DNA from: Brevibacterium iodinum ATCC 49514
Lineage (GTDB): Bacteria; Actinomycetota; Actinomycetes; Actinomycetales; Brevibacteriaceae
Length of the DNA stretch: 64,000 nucleotides
Assembly (NCBI RefSeq): GCF_900169265.1
Contig: NZ_FXYX01000001.1
Span: 124,001 to 188,000 of the forward strand
Direction of reading: 5' to 3'
Below, one piece after another: positions 8,917 to 17,997 of the stretch. Position 1 is the stretch's first letter. Every line of letters starts with the position of its first letter. Position numbers and translations under genes: made by a program. The notes below the pieces were generated by a model, which was given only the letters and a program-made list of their open reading frames with translations, was not told the DNA's origin and searched no databases.

Positions 8917-9279
8917 TCACCCTGCGTACTCCGAGCAGTCCGGACACCGTGTCATGAGATCGTGCCGACAACTGCGGACGTGGAGGAGGAACTTCTCCGC
9001 TGAGTCGAGTGAGGTCCGCTGTGCACGGATCACCGACAGCCGATCAGCGATCACCTCCGCACGCCCTGCCTCACCGCGATGCAGAACCGCCCGGATCTCG
9101 GCGAGGCTCATGCCCACGCTCTGGCATGACAGCACGATCCGGCACCTGCTCAGGTGCTCTGACGAATAGTCACGGTGCCCGCTCGCAGTCCGGTCAGGCA
9201 CGACGACGCCTTCATCTTCCCAGTGCCTGAGCACATGCGTAGCCGTTCCCAATTGCGCGGCCGCATCCCCGATCTTCAT
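8917..9279 (-). CDS. MerR-family transcriptional regulator
   Basis: A 120-residue regulator. The N-terminus MKIGDAAAQLGTATHVLRHWEDEG is the winged helix-turn-helix of the family, followed by GHRDYSSEHLSRCRIVLSCQSVGMSLAEIR and a coiled-coil segment. The C-terminus has cysteines in CRHDLMTRCPDCSEYAG, which could bind a metal or sense redox state; this is inference. It is divergent from the hydrolase at 9334, and a perfect 20-base palindrome of MerR operator type lies between them, so it most likely controls that gene. Confidence 0.85.
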   Translation of the reverse strand: MKIGDAAAQLGTATHVLRHWEDEGVVVPDRTASGHRDYSSEHLSRCRIVLSCQSVGMSLAEIRAVLHRGEAGRAEVIADRLSVIRAQRTSLDSAEKFLLHVRSCRHDLMTRCPDCSEYAG

Positions 9280-9297
9280 GACTCCATGATGACACCT

Positions 9298-9328
9298 TGA
9301 CTTCAGGTCGACCTGAAGTTCTACCGTC
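9298..9328 (+). promoter_or_regulatory. MerR-type promoter with 20-bp palindromic operator
   Basis: TTGACT (9298-9303) and TACCGT (9323-9328) are separated by 19 bases, the elongated spacer typical of MerR-activated promoters. The spacer carries the perfect palindrome ACTTCAGGTCGACCTGAAGT (9300-9319). A start about six bases after the -10 element would fall on or next to the hydrolase ATG at 9334. Confidence 0.75.
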
Positions 9329-9333
9329 GCTTC

Positions 9334-10314
9334 ATGAACAACCCGGAAATCTGCATCAGCACCGACCGCATCACCTTGAGTGACGGCACCGAGGTCGCCA
9401 CCACGACCGTCGAACCAGCGTATGACGGAGGCTCGGATCCCCAAGGCAGGGACCGCCTCGGCGAGGTGATCATCTGCCACGGGACCCCGTGGTCAGCGCG
9501 GATGTGGCTGCCGCTTGCCCGCGAGCTCGCGCAGACGAACCGCGTCCGCCTCTGGGACATGCCCGGCTACGGCGACTCGACTCCCGCCACATCCGGCGAT
9601 TCCGTCCCCGGCCCCTCCGAAACGTCGGCACAGTCGACGGACAATCCCCTCGCCGAGGCCGCCCCCGCCGTCGATCTCGTCACCCAACGTCATCGACTGG
9701 CCGAGCTCATCGACTGCTGGGACGTCTCGAATCCCCACGTCATCGCCCATGACATCGGCGGCGCTGTCGCTCTCGGCGCACACCTGCTCGAAGGCTGCGA
9801 TTTCGCGTCGTTGTATCTGCTCGACATCGTCACTCTCGATCCGTGGGGTTCGCCGTTCTTCCGCCTCGTCGCCGAGAACGAAAAGGTCTTCGCCGCCCTC
9901 GCACCTCGACTCCATCGCGCCTTGGTCCGCGAATACATTTCCGGGGCGGCGGCCATGCCAGCCGACGAATCGCCATCGGTCGAAGACCGTTCGAGTCTCA
10001 GCGAGGAATGGATCGCCGCACTCAGCGCACCCTGGCGCACCGACGCCGGTCAAGCTGCGTTCTACCGGCAGATCGCCGCGCTGCGCCCCGAGCACACGGC
10101 GCCCGTCGTCGACCGCCTCGGCGAGGTGCGCTGCCCGGTCCGTATCGGGTGGGGTGAGGACGATCCGTGGATTCCGGTCGACCAGGCCGATCGCCTCGCC
10201 GAGGCGCTTCCCGGAAACCCGCACGTGGCCCGGTTCCCGCACTCAGGCCACCTCGTGCCGCTCGAGGCACCGCACGATCTGTTCGTCGATGTGACCGCTT
10301 GGCTCGACGGGTGA
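9334..10314 (+). CDS. alpha/beta hydrolase with Asp nucleophile (dehalogenase/epoxide-hydrolase type)
   Basis: A 326-residue alpha/beta-hydrolase. The oxyanion segment is CHGTPWSARMW, and the nucleophile elbow reads AHDIGG with Asp140 at the place where esterases have Ser. That fits haloalkane dehalogenases and epoxide hydrolases rather than lipases. The catalytic His is in HSGHLVPLEAP near the C-terminus. No ribosome-binding site precedes the ATG, and the probable promoter ends five bases before it, so the mRNA may be leaderless. The divergent MerR regulator is its likely controller, and the methyltransferase follows closely. The substrate is unknown. Confidence 0.75.
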   Translation: MNNPEICISTDRITLSDGTEVATTTVEPAYDGGSDPQGRDRLGEVIICHGTPWSARMWLPLARELAQTNRVRLWDMPGYGDSTPATSGDSVPGPSETSAQSTDNPLAEAAPAVDLVTQRHRLAELIDCWDVSNPHVIAHDIGGAVALGAHLLEGCDFASLYLLDIVTLDPWGSPFFRLVAENEKVFAALAPRLHRALVREYISGAAAMPADESPSVEDRSSLSEEWIAALSAPWRTDAGQAAFYRQIAALRPEHTAPVVDRLGEVRCPVRIGWGEDDPWIPVDQADRLAEALPGNPHVARFPHSGHLVPLEAPHDLFVDVTAWLDG

Positions 10315-10339
10315 GAGTCGTGTGCGCGAGGATGGACAC

Positions 10340-11089
10340 ATGCGCGCATTCGACGAGCTCGTCACCGAAGCACAGTCCGCCGATGTCACTGGCTGGGGAT
10401 TCGACTGGCTCGATGGACGTGCCACCGAGGAGCGGCCTCCGTGGAGGTACTCGTCTCTGCTGGCCAGGCGGCTGTCGACGGCGACCGCGGCCCTCGACAT
10501 CGACACCGGCGGCGGTGAGGTCGTCGATGAGGCACCGGTGCTTCCGCCGCGCATGGCGGTGACCGAGTCGCACCGCCCCAATATCGCTGTGGCCCGTCAC
10601 CGGCTCGGTCCGCGAGGAGTCGATGTCGTCGAAGCCGACCCGCGCCGATTGCCGTTTGCCAATGGCAGCTTCGACCTCGTCACTTCGCGGCATCCCGTGA
10701 GTCCTGCGTGGTCAGAGATCAGCCGTGTGCTCGTCCCCGGCGGCACTTACCTCGCACAGCACGTCGGTCCGGCCTCGGCGTTCGAACTCATCGAGTTCTT
10801 CCTCGGACCGCTTCCCGAGAACCGCCGGGCACGGCATCCGCAGACAGAATCAGAAGCCGCCGAGGCGGCCGGACTCACCGTCGAAACGCTGCGCACCGCG
10901 CGCTGCCGCATGGAGTTCTACGACGTCGGCGCGATCGTGTGGATCCTGCGCAAGTGCCCGTGGTGGGTGCCCGACTTCGCGGTCGCCGACTACCTTCCGC
11001 AGCTGCGCGAGCTCGACACCCGGATGCGCCAGGGTCAGCCCTTCGTCGCCCATTCGACGAGGCATCTCGTCATCGCGTCAAAGCGCTGA
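10340..11089 (+). CDS. SAM-dependent methyltransferase, class I
   Basis: A 249-residue protein with a degenerate class I methyltransferase fold: motif I region TAALDIDTGGGEVVDEA, the acidic end of strand 2 in GVDVVEADPRRLPFANGSFDLVTSRHP, and PGGTYLAQHVG. The substrate is not evident. I chose the ATG at 10340, which has AGGA nine bases upstream; the GTG at 10322 in the same frame would add six residues. It starts 25 bases after the hydrolase and may belong to the same MerR-controlled unit. Confidence 0.75.
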   Translation: MRAFDELVTEAQSADVTGWGFDWLDGRATEERPPWRYSSLLARRLSTATAALDIDTGGGEVVDEAPVLPPRMAVTESHRPNIAVARHRLGPRGVDVVEADPRRLPFANGSFDLVTSRHPVSPAWSEISRVLVPGGTYLAQHVGPASAFELIEFFLGPLPENRRARHPQTESEAAEAAGLTVETLRTARCRMEFYDVGAIVWILRKCPWWVPDFAVADYLPQLRELDTRMRQGQPFVAHSTRHLVIASKR

Positions 11090-11135
11090 GGCAGCCCCGC
11101 GCTAAGACACCGAGTCCCCGAGGCACCCCACCCGA

Positions 11136-12284
11136 TCACATCGTCGAAGCGCCACCCACCCGGAACCGATCCGGAACATCGCCGGCACCCGTAGCGAGGT
11201 CGGCGGCAAATTCGCCGAGCAGCGGCGCGAATTTCGCCCCGTGCCCCGAACAGGCCGAGACGATGACGAGACCGTCAACCTCGTCGATGACGAAATCCTC
11301 GTTCGGGGTGTTCGTGAACAGGCACGTCGTCTCCGCATACGGTTCCGGAATGAGTCCCGGCAGGTTCCGCTTCGCATAGTCGATCATCCGAGTCCGCATC
11401 TCCTCGGTGATCTGTCCGTCCTGGTCAAGGGCCGAACCGATCACCTTCCCGCCGTTGAACTGCGCGAACTTCTGTCCCGCGAAACCGGCGTCCCGCCCGC
11501 CGGGCAGTCCGTAGGTGAACATCTCCCCGGATTTGTGGATGAACGTCGGCCAGTCGGTGCTCGGCCGACCGTCCGCACCGACATCGCGGTAGGGCATGTG
11601 GAACGCCTGTTCCTGCCGCACTTCGAATGTGGGCAGCGCCTCGTGGAACGCTTGCGGAAGACCAAGATCGCCGAGGAGGTCAGGCAGCCACCCGCCCGCC
11701 GCGACGATGACGCGGTCACCTTCGACAATGTCCCCCTTCGCCGAGGTGACACGGAAGCCGTCCGCGGATCGTCGGGCCACCTCGGTGACCGTCCAATCTG
11801 TGAGGATCCGGGCACGCCCGGTGTCCACCGCACGGTCGAGCATGGTGGTCACCGTGGTCTCGGCGTCGATGACGCCGGCGTCGGGGTGCCATAGCACGTC
11901 GGTGTCGAAGGCGAACTGCGGCCACCGTTCTGCGGCACTCTCAGGGTCGAGGACCTCGTACTCGACGCCAACCTCGTCGAAGATCTCGGCGAGCAGATCC
12001 GTGTGCTGGGCGTCGCCGAAGTCGAGAGCTCCGGTGCGAGTGATCAGCTCGATCCCCGATTTCGCCTCGAGGTCGTCCCACAGCTCACGGGCACGCACGA
12101 CGAGGTCGGTGTAGAGACGATCCGGGTAGGCGTAACGGAAGATGCGGGCCGAACCGTGGGAGCTGCCGCGGTCGTTGGCCGGGGTATGCCGCTCGAGCAC
12201 GGTGACGTCCTCGCCGCGCGCAGTCAGGGAATACGCGGCCGCGGCACCGGCCAAGCCCGCTCCGATGACGATGTGGTGGGTCAC
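11136..12284 (-). CDS. sarcosine oxidase / N-methyltryptophan oxidase-type FAD enzyme
   Basis: A 382-residue flavoenzyme. The N-terminus HIVIGAGLAGAAAAYSLTARG is the FAD Rossmann motif, followed by SSHGSARIFRYAYPD as in monomeric sarcosine oxidases. Near the C-terminus SACSGHGAKFAPLLGE contains the cysteine that carries covalently bound FAD in this family. These enzymes oxidise N-methylated amino acids to the amino acid, formaldehyde and hydrogen peroxide. Its substrate here is unknown. It lies 51 bases downstream of cueP on the same strand, so read-through from that gene is possible. Confidence 0.85.
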   Translation of the reverse strand: MTHHIVIGAGLAGAAAAYSLTARGEDVTVLERHTPANDRGSSHGSARIFRYAYPDRLYTDLVVRARELWDDLEAKSGIELITRTGALDFGDAQHTDLLAEIFDEVGVEYEVLDPESAAERWPQFAFDTDVLWHPDAGVIDAETTVTTMLDRAVDTGRARILTDWTVTEVARRSADGFRVTSAKGDIVEGDRVIVAAGGWLPDLLGDLGLPQAFHEALPTFEVRQEQAFHMPYRDVGADGRPSTDWPTFIHKSGEMFTYGLPGGRDAGFAGQKFAQFNGGKVIGSALDQDGQITEEMRTRMIDYAKRNLPGLIPEPYAETTCLFTNTPNEDFVIDEVDGLVIVSACSGHGAKFAPLLGEFAADLATGAGDVPDRFRVGGASTM

Positions 12285-12335
12285 AGCAGTACTCCTATTG
12301 AGTGGGTGAAGATCGTCGGCCCGGCTGCCTCGTGA

Positions 12336-12944
12336 CTACTTCAGCTTGAGGTCGGTCACGCAGGTGGGCCCATCGCTTCTCGTCGAAAACTCGGTCGCAC
12401 CGGTCTTGCCCTCGGCGGTGACCTCGATGGTACCGGTGATGTCGGACGGCACCCAGAAGCCGACGAAACCGTTGTCGAAGGTCGTCGTCGACTGACCGAC
12501 CACTGCTTCGCCTGAAGCCGAATCGGTGATCACCACATCGACGTCCTTCCCGCTCATCTCGCCGAGGCAGGTCGTGAGGCTGTGATAGAAGCAGTCGTGT
12601 GTCTCATCGACGAAGGGAGCGATGGACACGTAGCTCTTCCCCTTTGGCAGTGCCATCGTCGCCTCTTGCTGCCCGTCGGTGAGGACGAGTTCGTCCGGCT
12701 GCACCGAGGCCATGAGGTCGGCGGGCCTCTCGTCGACAGGCAGGCGATCGAGGTGATCGATGACTCCTGTGACATCTTCGTCGGCCAGATCGAGATCCGC
12801 CAGCATTTTTTCGGCCGAACCCGGCTGCACTGCCGCAGACTCTTCTGAGTCTGCCGATGGTTCGCTTCCAGCCCCGGGAGCAGAACACCCAGCCAGTGCA
12901 AGAGCGAGGGCCGCGGGCCCCAGCACGAATCGCGTCGTTCTCAT
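12336..12944 (-). CDS. cueP: CueP-family periplasmic-type copper-binding lipoprotein
   Basis: The product is 202 residues with a lipoprotein signal MRTTRFVLGPAALALALAGC. The mature part matches CueP: SIAPFVDETHDCFYHSLTTCLGEM, DNGFVGFWVPSDITGTI and the terminal PTCVTDLKLK. The three conserved cysteines that hold copper in CueP are present (the CFYHSLTTC pair and PTC). It would bind copper at the cell surface. GGGGAAA lies eight bases before the ATG at 12944. It is divergent from the YdhK lipoprotein, and a CsoR-like operator lies in the shared upstream region. Confidence 0.85.
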   Translation of the reverse strand: MRTTRFVLGPAALALALAGCSAPGAGSEPSADSEESAAVQPGSAEKMLADLDLADEDVTGVIDHLDRLPVDERPADLMASVQPDELVLTDGQQEATMALPKGKSYVSIAPFVDETHDCFYHSLTTCLGEMSGKDVDVVITDSASGEAVVGQSTTTFDNGFVGFWVPSDITGTIEVTAEGKTGATEFSTRSDGPTCVTDLKLK

Positions 12945-12987
12945 ATATTTCCCCATGTCACTACGGGTGCAGAGCACCTGATCCGTT

Positions 12988-13016
12988 TTGTCAATCATAC
13001 CCATAAGGGGTATAGA
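12988..13016 (+). promoter_or_regulatory. promoter with embedded CsoR-like copper operator
   Basis: TTGTCA (12988-12993) and TATAGA (13011-13016) are 17 bases apart and face the ydhK gene. The spacer and -10 edge contain ATACCCATAAGGGGTAT (12997-13013), an AT-flanked G/C-tract inverted repeat like CsoR operators. Repressor binding here would occlude polymerase. The same site lies about 50 bases upstream of cueP on the other strand. Confidence 0.65.
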
Positions 13017-13115
13017 GTGGCCCTGGCGGGTCCACGAGATGGGATGCCCTGAAAGGTTCCCATCTGCCGCCGAGCGAATCCGACGCGACCGTCTCACCGA
13101 ACCAGGAGACCACTC

Positions 13116-13760
13116 ATGAAGAAGCTCAATCCGACCGCCCGCCTCGCTGCGGTCACAGCAGCACTCGGACTGGCACTGGCGGGCTGCTCGACCGGCAGTG
13201 ACGACGCCCAGGGGTCCGGTGGCGAAGAGTCCCACGGCAGCCACGAGTCCTCCTCGAGCGAAACCAGCAGCTCCGAACACGAAGATATGGCCAGCACCGA
13301 ATCCGGACACGGATCAGGTGGGCACGAAGGGCACGCCGCCGATGGCGGCGACCCGCCGAAGGGAATCACGAAGGCCGCCGACCCGAAGTTCGACGTCGGC
13401 GACACAGTCGTCCTCTCCGCCGACCACATGCCGGGAATGAAGGGTGCCGAGGCAACCGTCTCCGGCGCTTTCGACACCACGACCTACTCGATCAGTTACA
13501 CCCCGACCGACGGCGGCGACCCGGTCAAGGATCACAAGTGGGTCGTCCACGAAGAGCTCAAGGACCCGGGCAAGGCACCGCTGAAGAAGGGCGACAAGGC
13601 CACCGTCAACGCCGATCATATGCCCGGAATGAAGGGCGCCGAGGCGACGATCGACTCAGCGACGGACGAGACCGTCTACATGGTCGACATCAAGACCGAT
13701 GAGATGGAGATGACGAACCACAAATGGGTCGTCGAAAGCGAGATGAAACCCGCGAAGTAA
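13116..13760 (+). CDS. YdhK-family (DUF1541) lipoprotein, copper-associated
   Basis: A 214-residue surface lipoprotein with signal ...LGLALAGCSTG. A Ser/His/Glu-rich linker (about residues 35-80, with several HG and GH pairs) is followed by two tandem DUF1541 repeats, each with ADHMPGMKGAEA and a DHKWVV or NHKWVV ending. The His and Met content and the divergent CueP neighbour point to copper handling at the cell surface; no enzymatic motif is seen. CAGGAG precedes the ATG at a good distance. Confidence 0.85.
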   Translation: MKKLNPTARLAAVTAALGLALAGCSTGSDDAQGSGGEESHGSHESSSSETSSSEHEDMASTESGHGSGGHEGHAADGGDPPKGITKAADPKFDVGDTVVLSADHMPGMKGAEATVSGAFDTTTYSISYTPTDGGDPVKDHKWVVHEELKDPGKAPLKKGDKATVNADHMPGMKGAEATIDSATDETVYMVDIKTDEMEMTNHKWVVESEMKPAK

Positions 13761-13769
13761 CGGAGTGGT

Positions 13770-14027
13770 TCACCAGGTCCGACCAAATCGTGCGAGGCAG
13801 TGCCAGACCTTCTTGCTCTGCTGCCCGTCGAGGTCCCATACACGCCTGGCCCGTGCGACATGAATGGGGAGCAACTGGGTTGAGTTCGCCAGCCTCTCGA
13901 TGATCCGCTGCGCGAGCTCGACCACATCCTGGCCCCGATATTCCGGGTGCGCGGCAATTTCGGCAACCTCGGCGACATAGCCGGGGTGAGTCTCGACGAC
14001 GAGGCCGCAGCGGCCGGCTCTCTCCAC
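13770..14027 (-). pseudogene. 85-codon ORF after galE, possible gene remnant
   Basis: A GTG-started reading of 85 residues, ERAGRCGLVVETHPGYVAEV ... RVWDLDGQQSKKVWHCLARFGRTW. It sits directly after the galE stop in the same frame as galE, with no other start and no convincing ribosome-binding site. The segment AAHPEYRGQDVVELAQRIIERL resembles the helix after strand 4 of GNAT acetyltransferases, but that is weak. It could be the 3' remnant of a lost gene or a genuine small protein. Confidence 0.35.
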
Positions 14028-14066
14028 GACCGCATGATCCTGTCGCGGATGGGTCCGGCTGGTTCA

Positions 14067-15059
<993 letters not shown>

Positions 15060-15305
15060 GGCCGGCCTCTCCTTCATCTCGACGACTCTTCACTGTCAGA
15101 ATGCTCGGTATCAGAATACGCGCTGAGACGCTGAAGCTCTGATTCGGGCTGAATGCGCGGTGGGAAAGCATCGTGCACGAAGACGTTGCATGTCCAGGCC
15201 GACCACCAGCCGGAGCTGACGGGGGTTACGCGTCATCTGCGGCAGCGTTATGGTGGTAATAGACTCCGGGTCAACGCGAAACCGGAGAGAACAGGAGCAA
15301 AAATC

Positions 15306-15830
15306 ATGACACAGTCAGTGACAGTTCCCGACCCCCATGGCTCAGAGAAGACCACTCGCGAGAACGCCGAACGCGGCTTCATCGCCTCCGACGCCCTGAC
15401 CAAGAACCTCCAAACGGTTCTGGTCGACTTCATCGCTCTGAGCCTGACTGCCAAGCAGGCGCATTGGAATATCGTGGGCACGAACTTCCGCGACCTCCAC
15501 CTCAACCTCGACGAAGTCACGGACATCGCCCGTGCAGGCAGCGATGAGATCGCTGAACGCATGCGTGCCCTCCACGCCTCTCCGGACGGTCGCCCCGCGG
15601 TGATCGCCGAACAGACAGGGCTGCCTGAGTTCCCGAACGGAGAGATCAGCACCCACGACGCCATCGACCACATGGTCGCATCGATCGAGGCAACCGTGGC
15701 GTCGATGCGTGACTGCCATGACGAGGTCGACTCGGCGGATCCGACCACCGCCGACATCTTCCACAGCTACATCGCTCAGCTCGAGCAGCAGGCCTGGTTC
15801 ATCAGCGCAGAGACCCGCACTCCCAAGTGA
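15306..15830 (+). CDS. dps: Dps-family ferritin-like DNA-protection protein
   Basis: A 174-residue Dps. The ferroxidase ligands are in AKQAHWNIVGTNFRDLHLNLDEVTDIARAGSDEIAERM, the family pattern across two subunits. Dps dodecamers oxidise and store iron and shield DNA. The short N-terminal tail has few lysines, so DNA binding may be modest. The ATG at 15306 follows AACAGGAGCAAAAATC; the 15153 reading adds 51 unrelated residues. A TAGACT (15260-15265) is a possible -10 element. A GC hairpin follows the stop. Confidence 0.92.
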   Translation: MTQSVTVPDPHGSEKTTRENAERGFIASDALTKNLQTVLVDFIALSLTAKQAHWNIVGTNFRDLHLNLDEVTDIARAGSDEIAERMRALHASPDGRPAVIAEQTGLPEFPNGEISTHDAIDHMVASIEATVASMRDCHDEVDSADPTTADIFHSYIAQLEQQAWFISAETRTPK

Positions 15831-15862
15831 GTCGGTGCGACTGAGCAGCCACTCTGGTCTTC

Positions 15863-15903
15863 GGGCCGCCTCCCCGTCCTCACGGTCGGGCAGGCGGCCC
15901 TTC
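15863..15903 (+). terminator. rho-independent terminator after dps
   Basis: GGGCCGCCT (15863-15871) pairs with AGGCGGCCC (15892-15900) and is followed by TTCGTC. It lies 33 bases beyond the dps stop, in the convergent gap with dgt. Confidence 0.6.
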
Positions 15904-16036
15904 GTCGTCGAGGCCCGGCACCGGCATCATCGCCCGTCGATGATGCCGACGAGGTGTTCGGCAATGATCAGCACCGATGTGGGCCACGACCCCGGACAAG
16001 AGATCGCAGCAAGCCCCAACCCGGGCGGGCCAAAGA

Positions 16037-17566
16037 CTACAACCCGCGCCCGGCCTCCCACGGCTCTTCCGAGGCACCGGTGATCAGGGCGTTGACCGAC
16101 ATCGCCTGCGCATCGGTGAACGAGGCGATATAGTCCACCACCGCCCGTGCCCGACCACGCCTTACGATCCCGGCCGCGCCTTCCTCCCCCAGCGCTTGAG
16201 GGTTGCGCGCGTACAGATCCGAATACTCCTGCGTGGCCGCCTCGACGGAATCGACCAGACGCCGGGGAATCCGCGTGGCTTCATCCGGGTCGAGCAGCCA
16301 CTCGTGGAATCCCTCGACCAGGGACGCGATGATCCGCGTCTGCCCACGCTGATACACGGCCAGGTCAGACCGTTCGAGCACGAACCGCGAATGCACGAAT
16401 TTCAGCACCACGACATCGTGCCAAGCCTCCTGGCTCAGCCGCACGTGACCGCTGCGGATATGCGGGTCCGGATCGACGACGATCGAGGCCTGCAACCGGT
16501 CGATCCACCGCCGGGTGAACCCGGTGACCGCCCGGTCCGCTTCCAATCCCCCGTCGTAGGGGACGCCGAGGAGTCCCTCGACGAGATCCCGGTTGACCCG
16601 CTCCACCGACTCCCGAAACGCCTCCTCCGAGGCAATCCACGGATCCTTCTCCCCGATGTGTCGCCGGATTGCTTCGAGGGCATGGCCGGGACGGCGCCGA
16701 TCCAACTCCGCAGAGTCCAGGGCCGCCAACTCGCGATGATCGCGCAGCCACCGCCCGAGCTCAGCGGACACAGCCGTGTACTGCAGCACGTTCGACCGGT
16801 AGAAGTCGTCCAGGTCGTGCACCGCGTAGGCAATGTCGTCAGCGACGTCCATGACCGCGCACTCGAGCGTCTGCTGATACTTCCCGATCGCCGGGAACGC
16901 CGAGAGCACGTCCGCCATCTCTTCGACCTCAGTGTCGTAGGCGGAGAATTTCATGGCGCCCTCACTGACATCGTCGCCGACTCCGCGTGGCATCCGAGCC
17001 GCCGACGACGCCCGGTCGCCGGTCCATTCCCCGCGCTCCCACGGATATTTGAGCACCGCGGCCCGAATCGCGCGTGTGAGGTTGAGACCGCGCGCCGTGG
17101 CCTCGCAGCTGTCGAGGGCGGTGAGGATCCGAAACGTCTGCGCATTCCCCTCGAACCCGTCCTCGAGGCGCAGCACCTGCCGCGACACCCGGTCGAGTTC
17201 CTTCTCGCCGAGGTGGCCGAACGGAGGGTGCCCCAGATCGTGGGCGGCCGCGGCCGCCTGGACGACAACCGGATCACACCCGCCAAGGCGGTTGACCGTT
17301 TCCCGAGTCCCTTCGTCAGCGTTGTTCAACGTGATCGCGATCGACCGGGCCACCGCGGAGACCTTGAGCGAATGCGTCAGCCGGTTGTGGATGACGGTGC
17401 CGGAACCGGCCTGCGGAATGACCTGGGTGACCGAAGCCAGGCGGGAGAAGAACGGGGAGAACCGGATCCGTTCGATATCGACGCGGAACTCGTCCTCTCC
17501 GGGACGGGCCTCCTCGGCGACATTGCGATCGCGACCTCCGGACAAGTGAAATCTCTGTCGTTCCAT
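16037..17566 (-). CDS. dgt: deoxyguanosinetriphosphate triphosphohydrolase-like protein (HD domain)
   Basis: A 509-residue dNTP triphosphohydrolase of the Dgt/SAMHD1 type that releases tripolyphosphate from dNTPs. Metal ligands are visible as H in TVIHNRLTHSLKVS, the HD pair in AAAHDLGHPPFGH, and the later Asp in MDVADDIAYAVHDLDDFYR. Length and the start MERQRFHLSGGRDRN fit actinobacterial homologues. It is divergent from the small gene at 17729, with palindrome copy 4 in between. Confidence 0.88.
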   Translation of the reverse strand: MERQRFHLSGGRDRNVAEEARPGEDEFRVDIERIRFSPFFSRLASVTQVIPQAGSGTVIHNRLTHSLKVSAVARSIAITLNNADEGTRETVNRLGGCDPVVVQAAAAAHDLGHPPFGHLGEKELDRVSRQVLRLEDGFEGNAQTFRILTALDSCEATARGLNLTRAIRAAVLKYPWERGEWTGDRASSAARMPRGVGDDVSEGAMKFSAYDTEVEEMADVLSAFPAIGKYQQTLECAVMDVADDIAYAVHDLDDFYRSNVLQYTAVSAELGRWLRDHRELAALDSAELDRRRPGHALEAIRRHIGEKDPWIASEEAFRESVERVNRDLVEGLLGVPYDGGLEADRAVTGFTRRWIDRLQASIVVDPDPHIRSGHVRLSQEAWHDVVVLKFVHSRFVLERSDLAVYQRGQTRIIASLVEGFHEWLLDPDEATRIPRRLVDSVEAATQEYSDLYARNPQALGEEGAAGIVRRGRARAVVDYIASFTDAQAMSVNALITGASEEPWEAGRGL

Positions 17567-17604
17567 GAACTCAGACTACCGATTCGCACCCTGAAGACCC
17601 TCTA

Positions 17605-17665
17605 TTGCTACCTGACGGGGGCCCAGCAACCTGGCGCCAGGTTGCTGGGCCCCGTCAGGTAGCAA
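17605..17665. repeat. dispersed palindrome, copy 4, in a divergent promoter region
   Basis: TTGCTACCTGACGGGGGCCC through the centre CTGGCGCCAG to GGGCCCCGTCAGGTAGCAA is the most symmetrical of the four copies: one extra G is the only asymmetry in about 61 bases. Unlike the others it lies upstream of two divergent genes, so terminator function alone does not explain it. Confidence 0.85.
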
Positions 17666-17673
17666 GGGGGTTA

Positions 17674-17702
17674 TTGAGTCTCTTGTCACACTCGCGTATG
17701 GT
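17674..17702 (+). promoter_or_regulatory. promoter of the 59-residue protein gene
   Basis: TTGAGT (17674-17679) and TATGGT (17697-17702) have a 17-base spacer, and TAGGAGG lies a little downstream at 17714-17720 before the ATG at 17729. Confidence 0.55.
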
Positions 17703-17728
17703 CAGAAGACCTGTAGGAGGTAGTCACG

Positions 17729-17908
17729 ATGACCGGAGTCAATGAGAATTTCTACCAGCCAGCGACCCAACCTGGTGACATCATCGAAGTCGAGGACGAA
17801 GAGACCGGTGAGATGGTCAAACACGTCATCTACCTGGACGAATTCGGCAACGGCACGAAGACGCGGCCGCTGACCGAAGACGAGGTCGAAGATCTCAACG
17901 AAGCCTGA
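17729..17908 (+). CDS. small acidic conserved-type protein, 59 residues
   Basis: A short gene with an excellent ribosome-binding site (TAGGAGG, eight bases before the ATG) and a recognisable promoter. The product starts MTGVNENFYQPATQPGD and is rich in Asp/Glu (GDIIEVEDEETGEM, LTEDEVEDLNEA) with no Cys and no membrane segment. It looks like a compact beta-rich soluble protein. The function is unknown; acidic small proteins of this kind are common in actinobacteria. Start and end are both clear. Confidence 0.75.
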   Translation: MTGVNENFYQPATQPGDIIEVEDEETGEMVKHVIYLDEFGNGTKTRPLTEDEVEDLNEA

Positions 17909-17997
17909 ACTTTCCCGAAACTGATCCCGGCCACCCCTCACCGAGGCGGCTTCCCGACTTCCCGTTTCACCGCGGACCCTGAGGGTGGGTCACGAAC

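Noticed and set aside
7671-9169. Plus-strand ORFs of 376 and 477 codons opposite fhs
   Set aside because: Shadows of fhs; no ribosome-binding sites and no recognised motifs.
15977-17662. 561-codon ORF on the plus strand opposite dgt
   Set aside because: It is an antisense shadow of the dgt gene in high-GC DNA: no family motifs, biased composition, and dgt has complete catalytic blocks.
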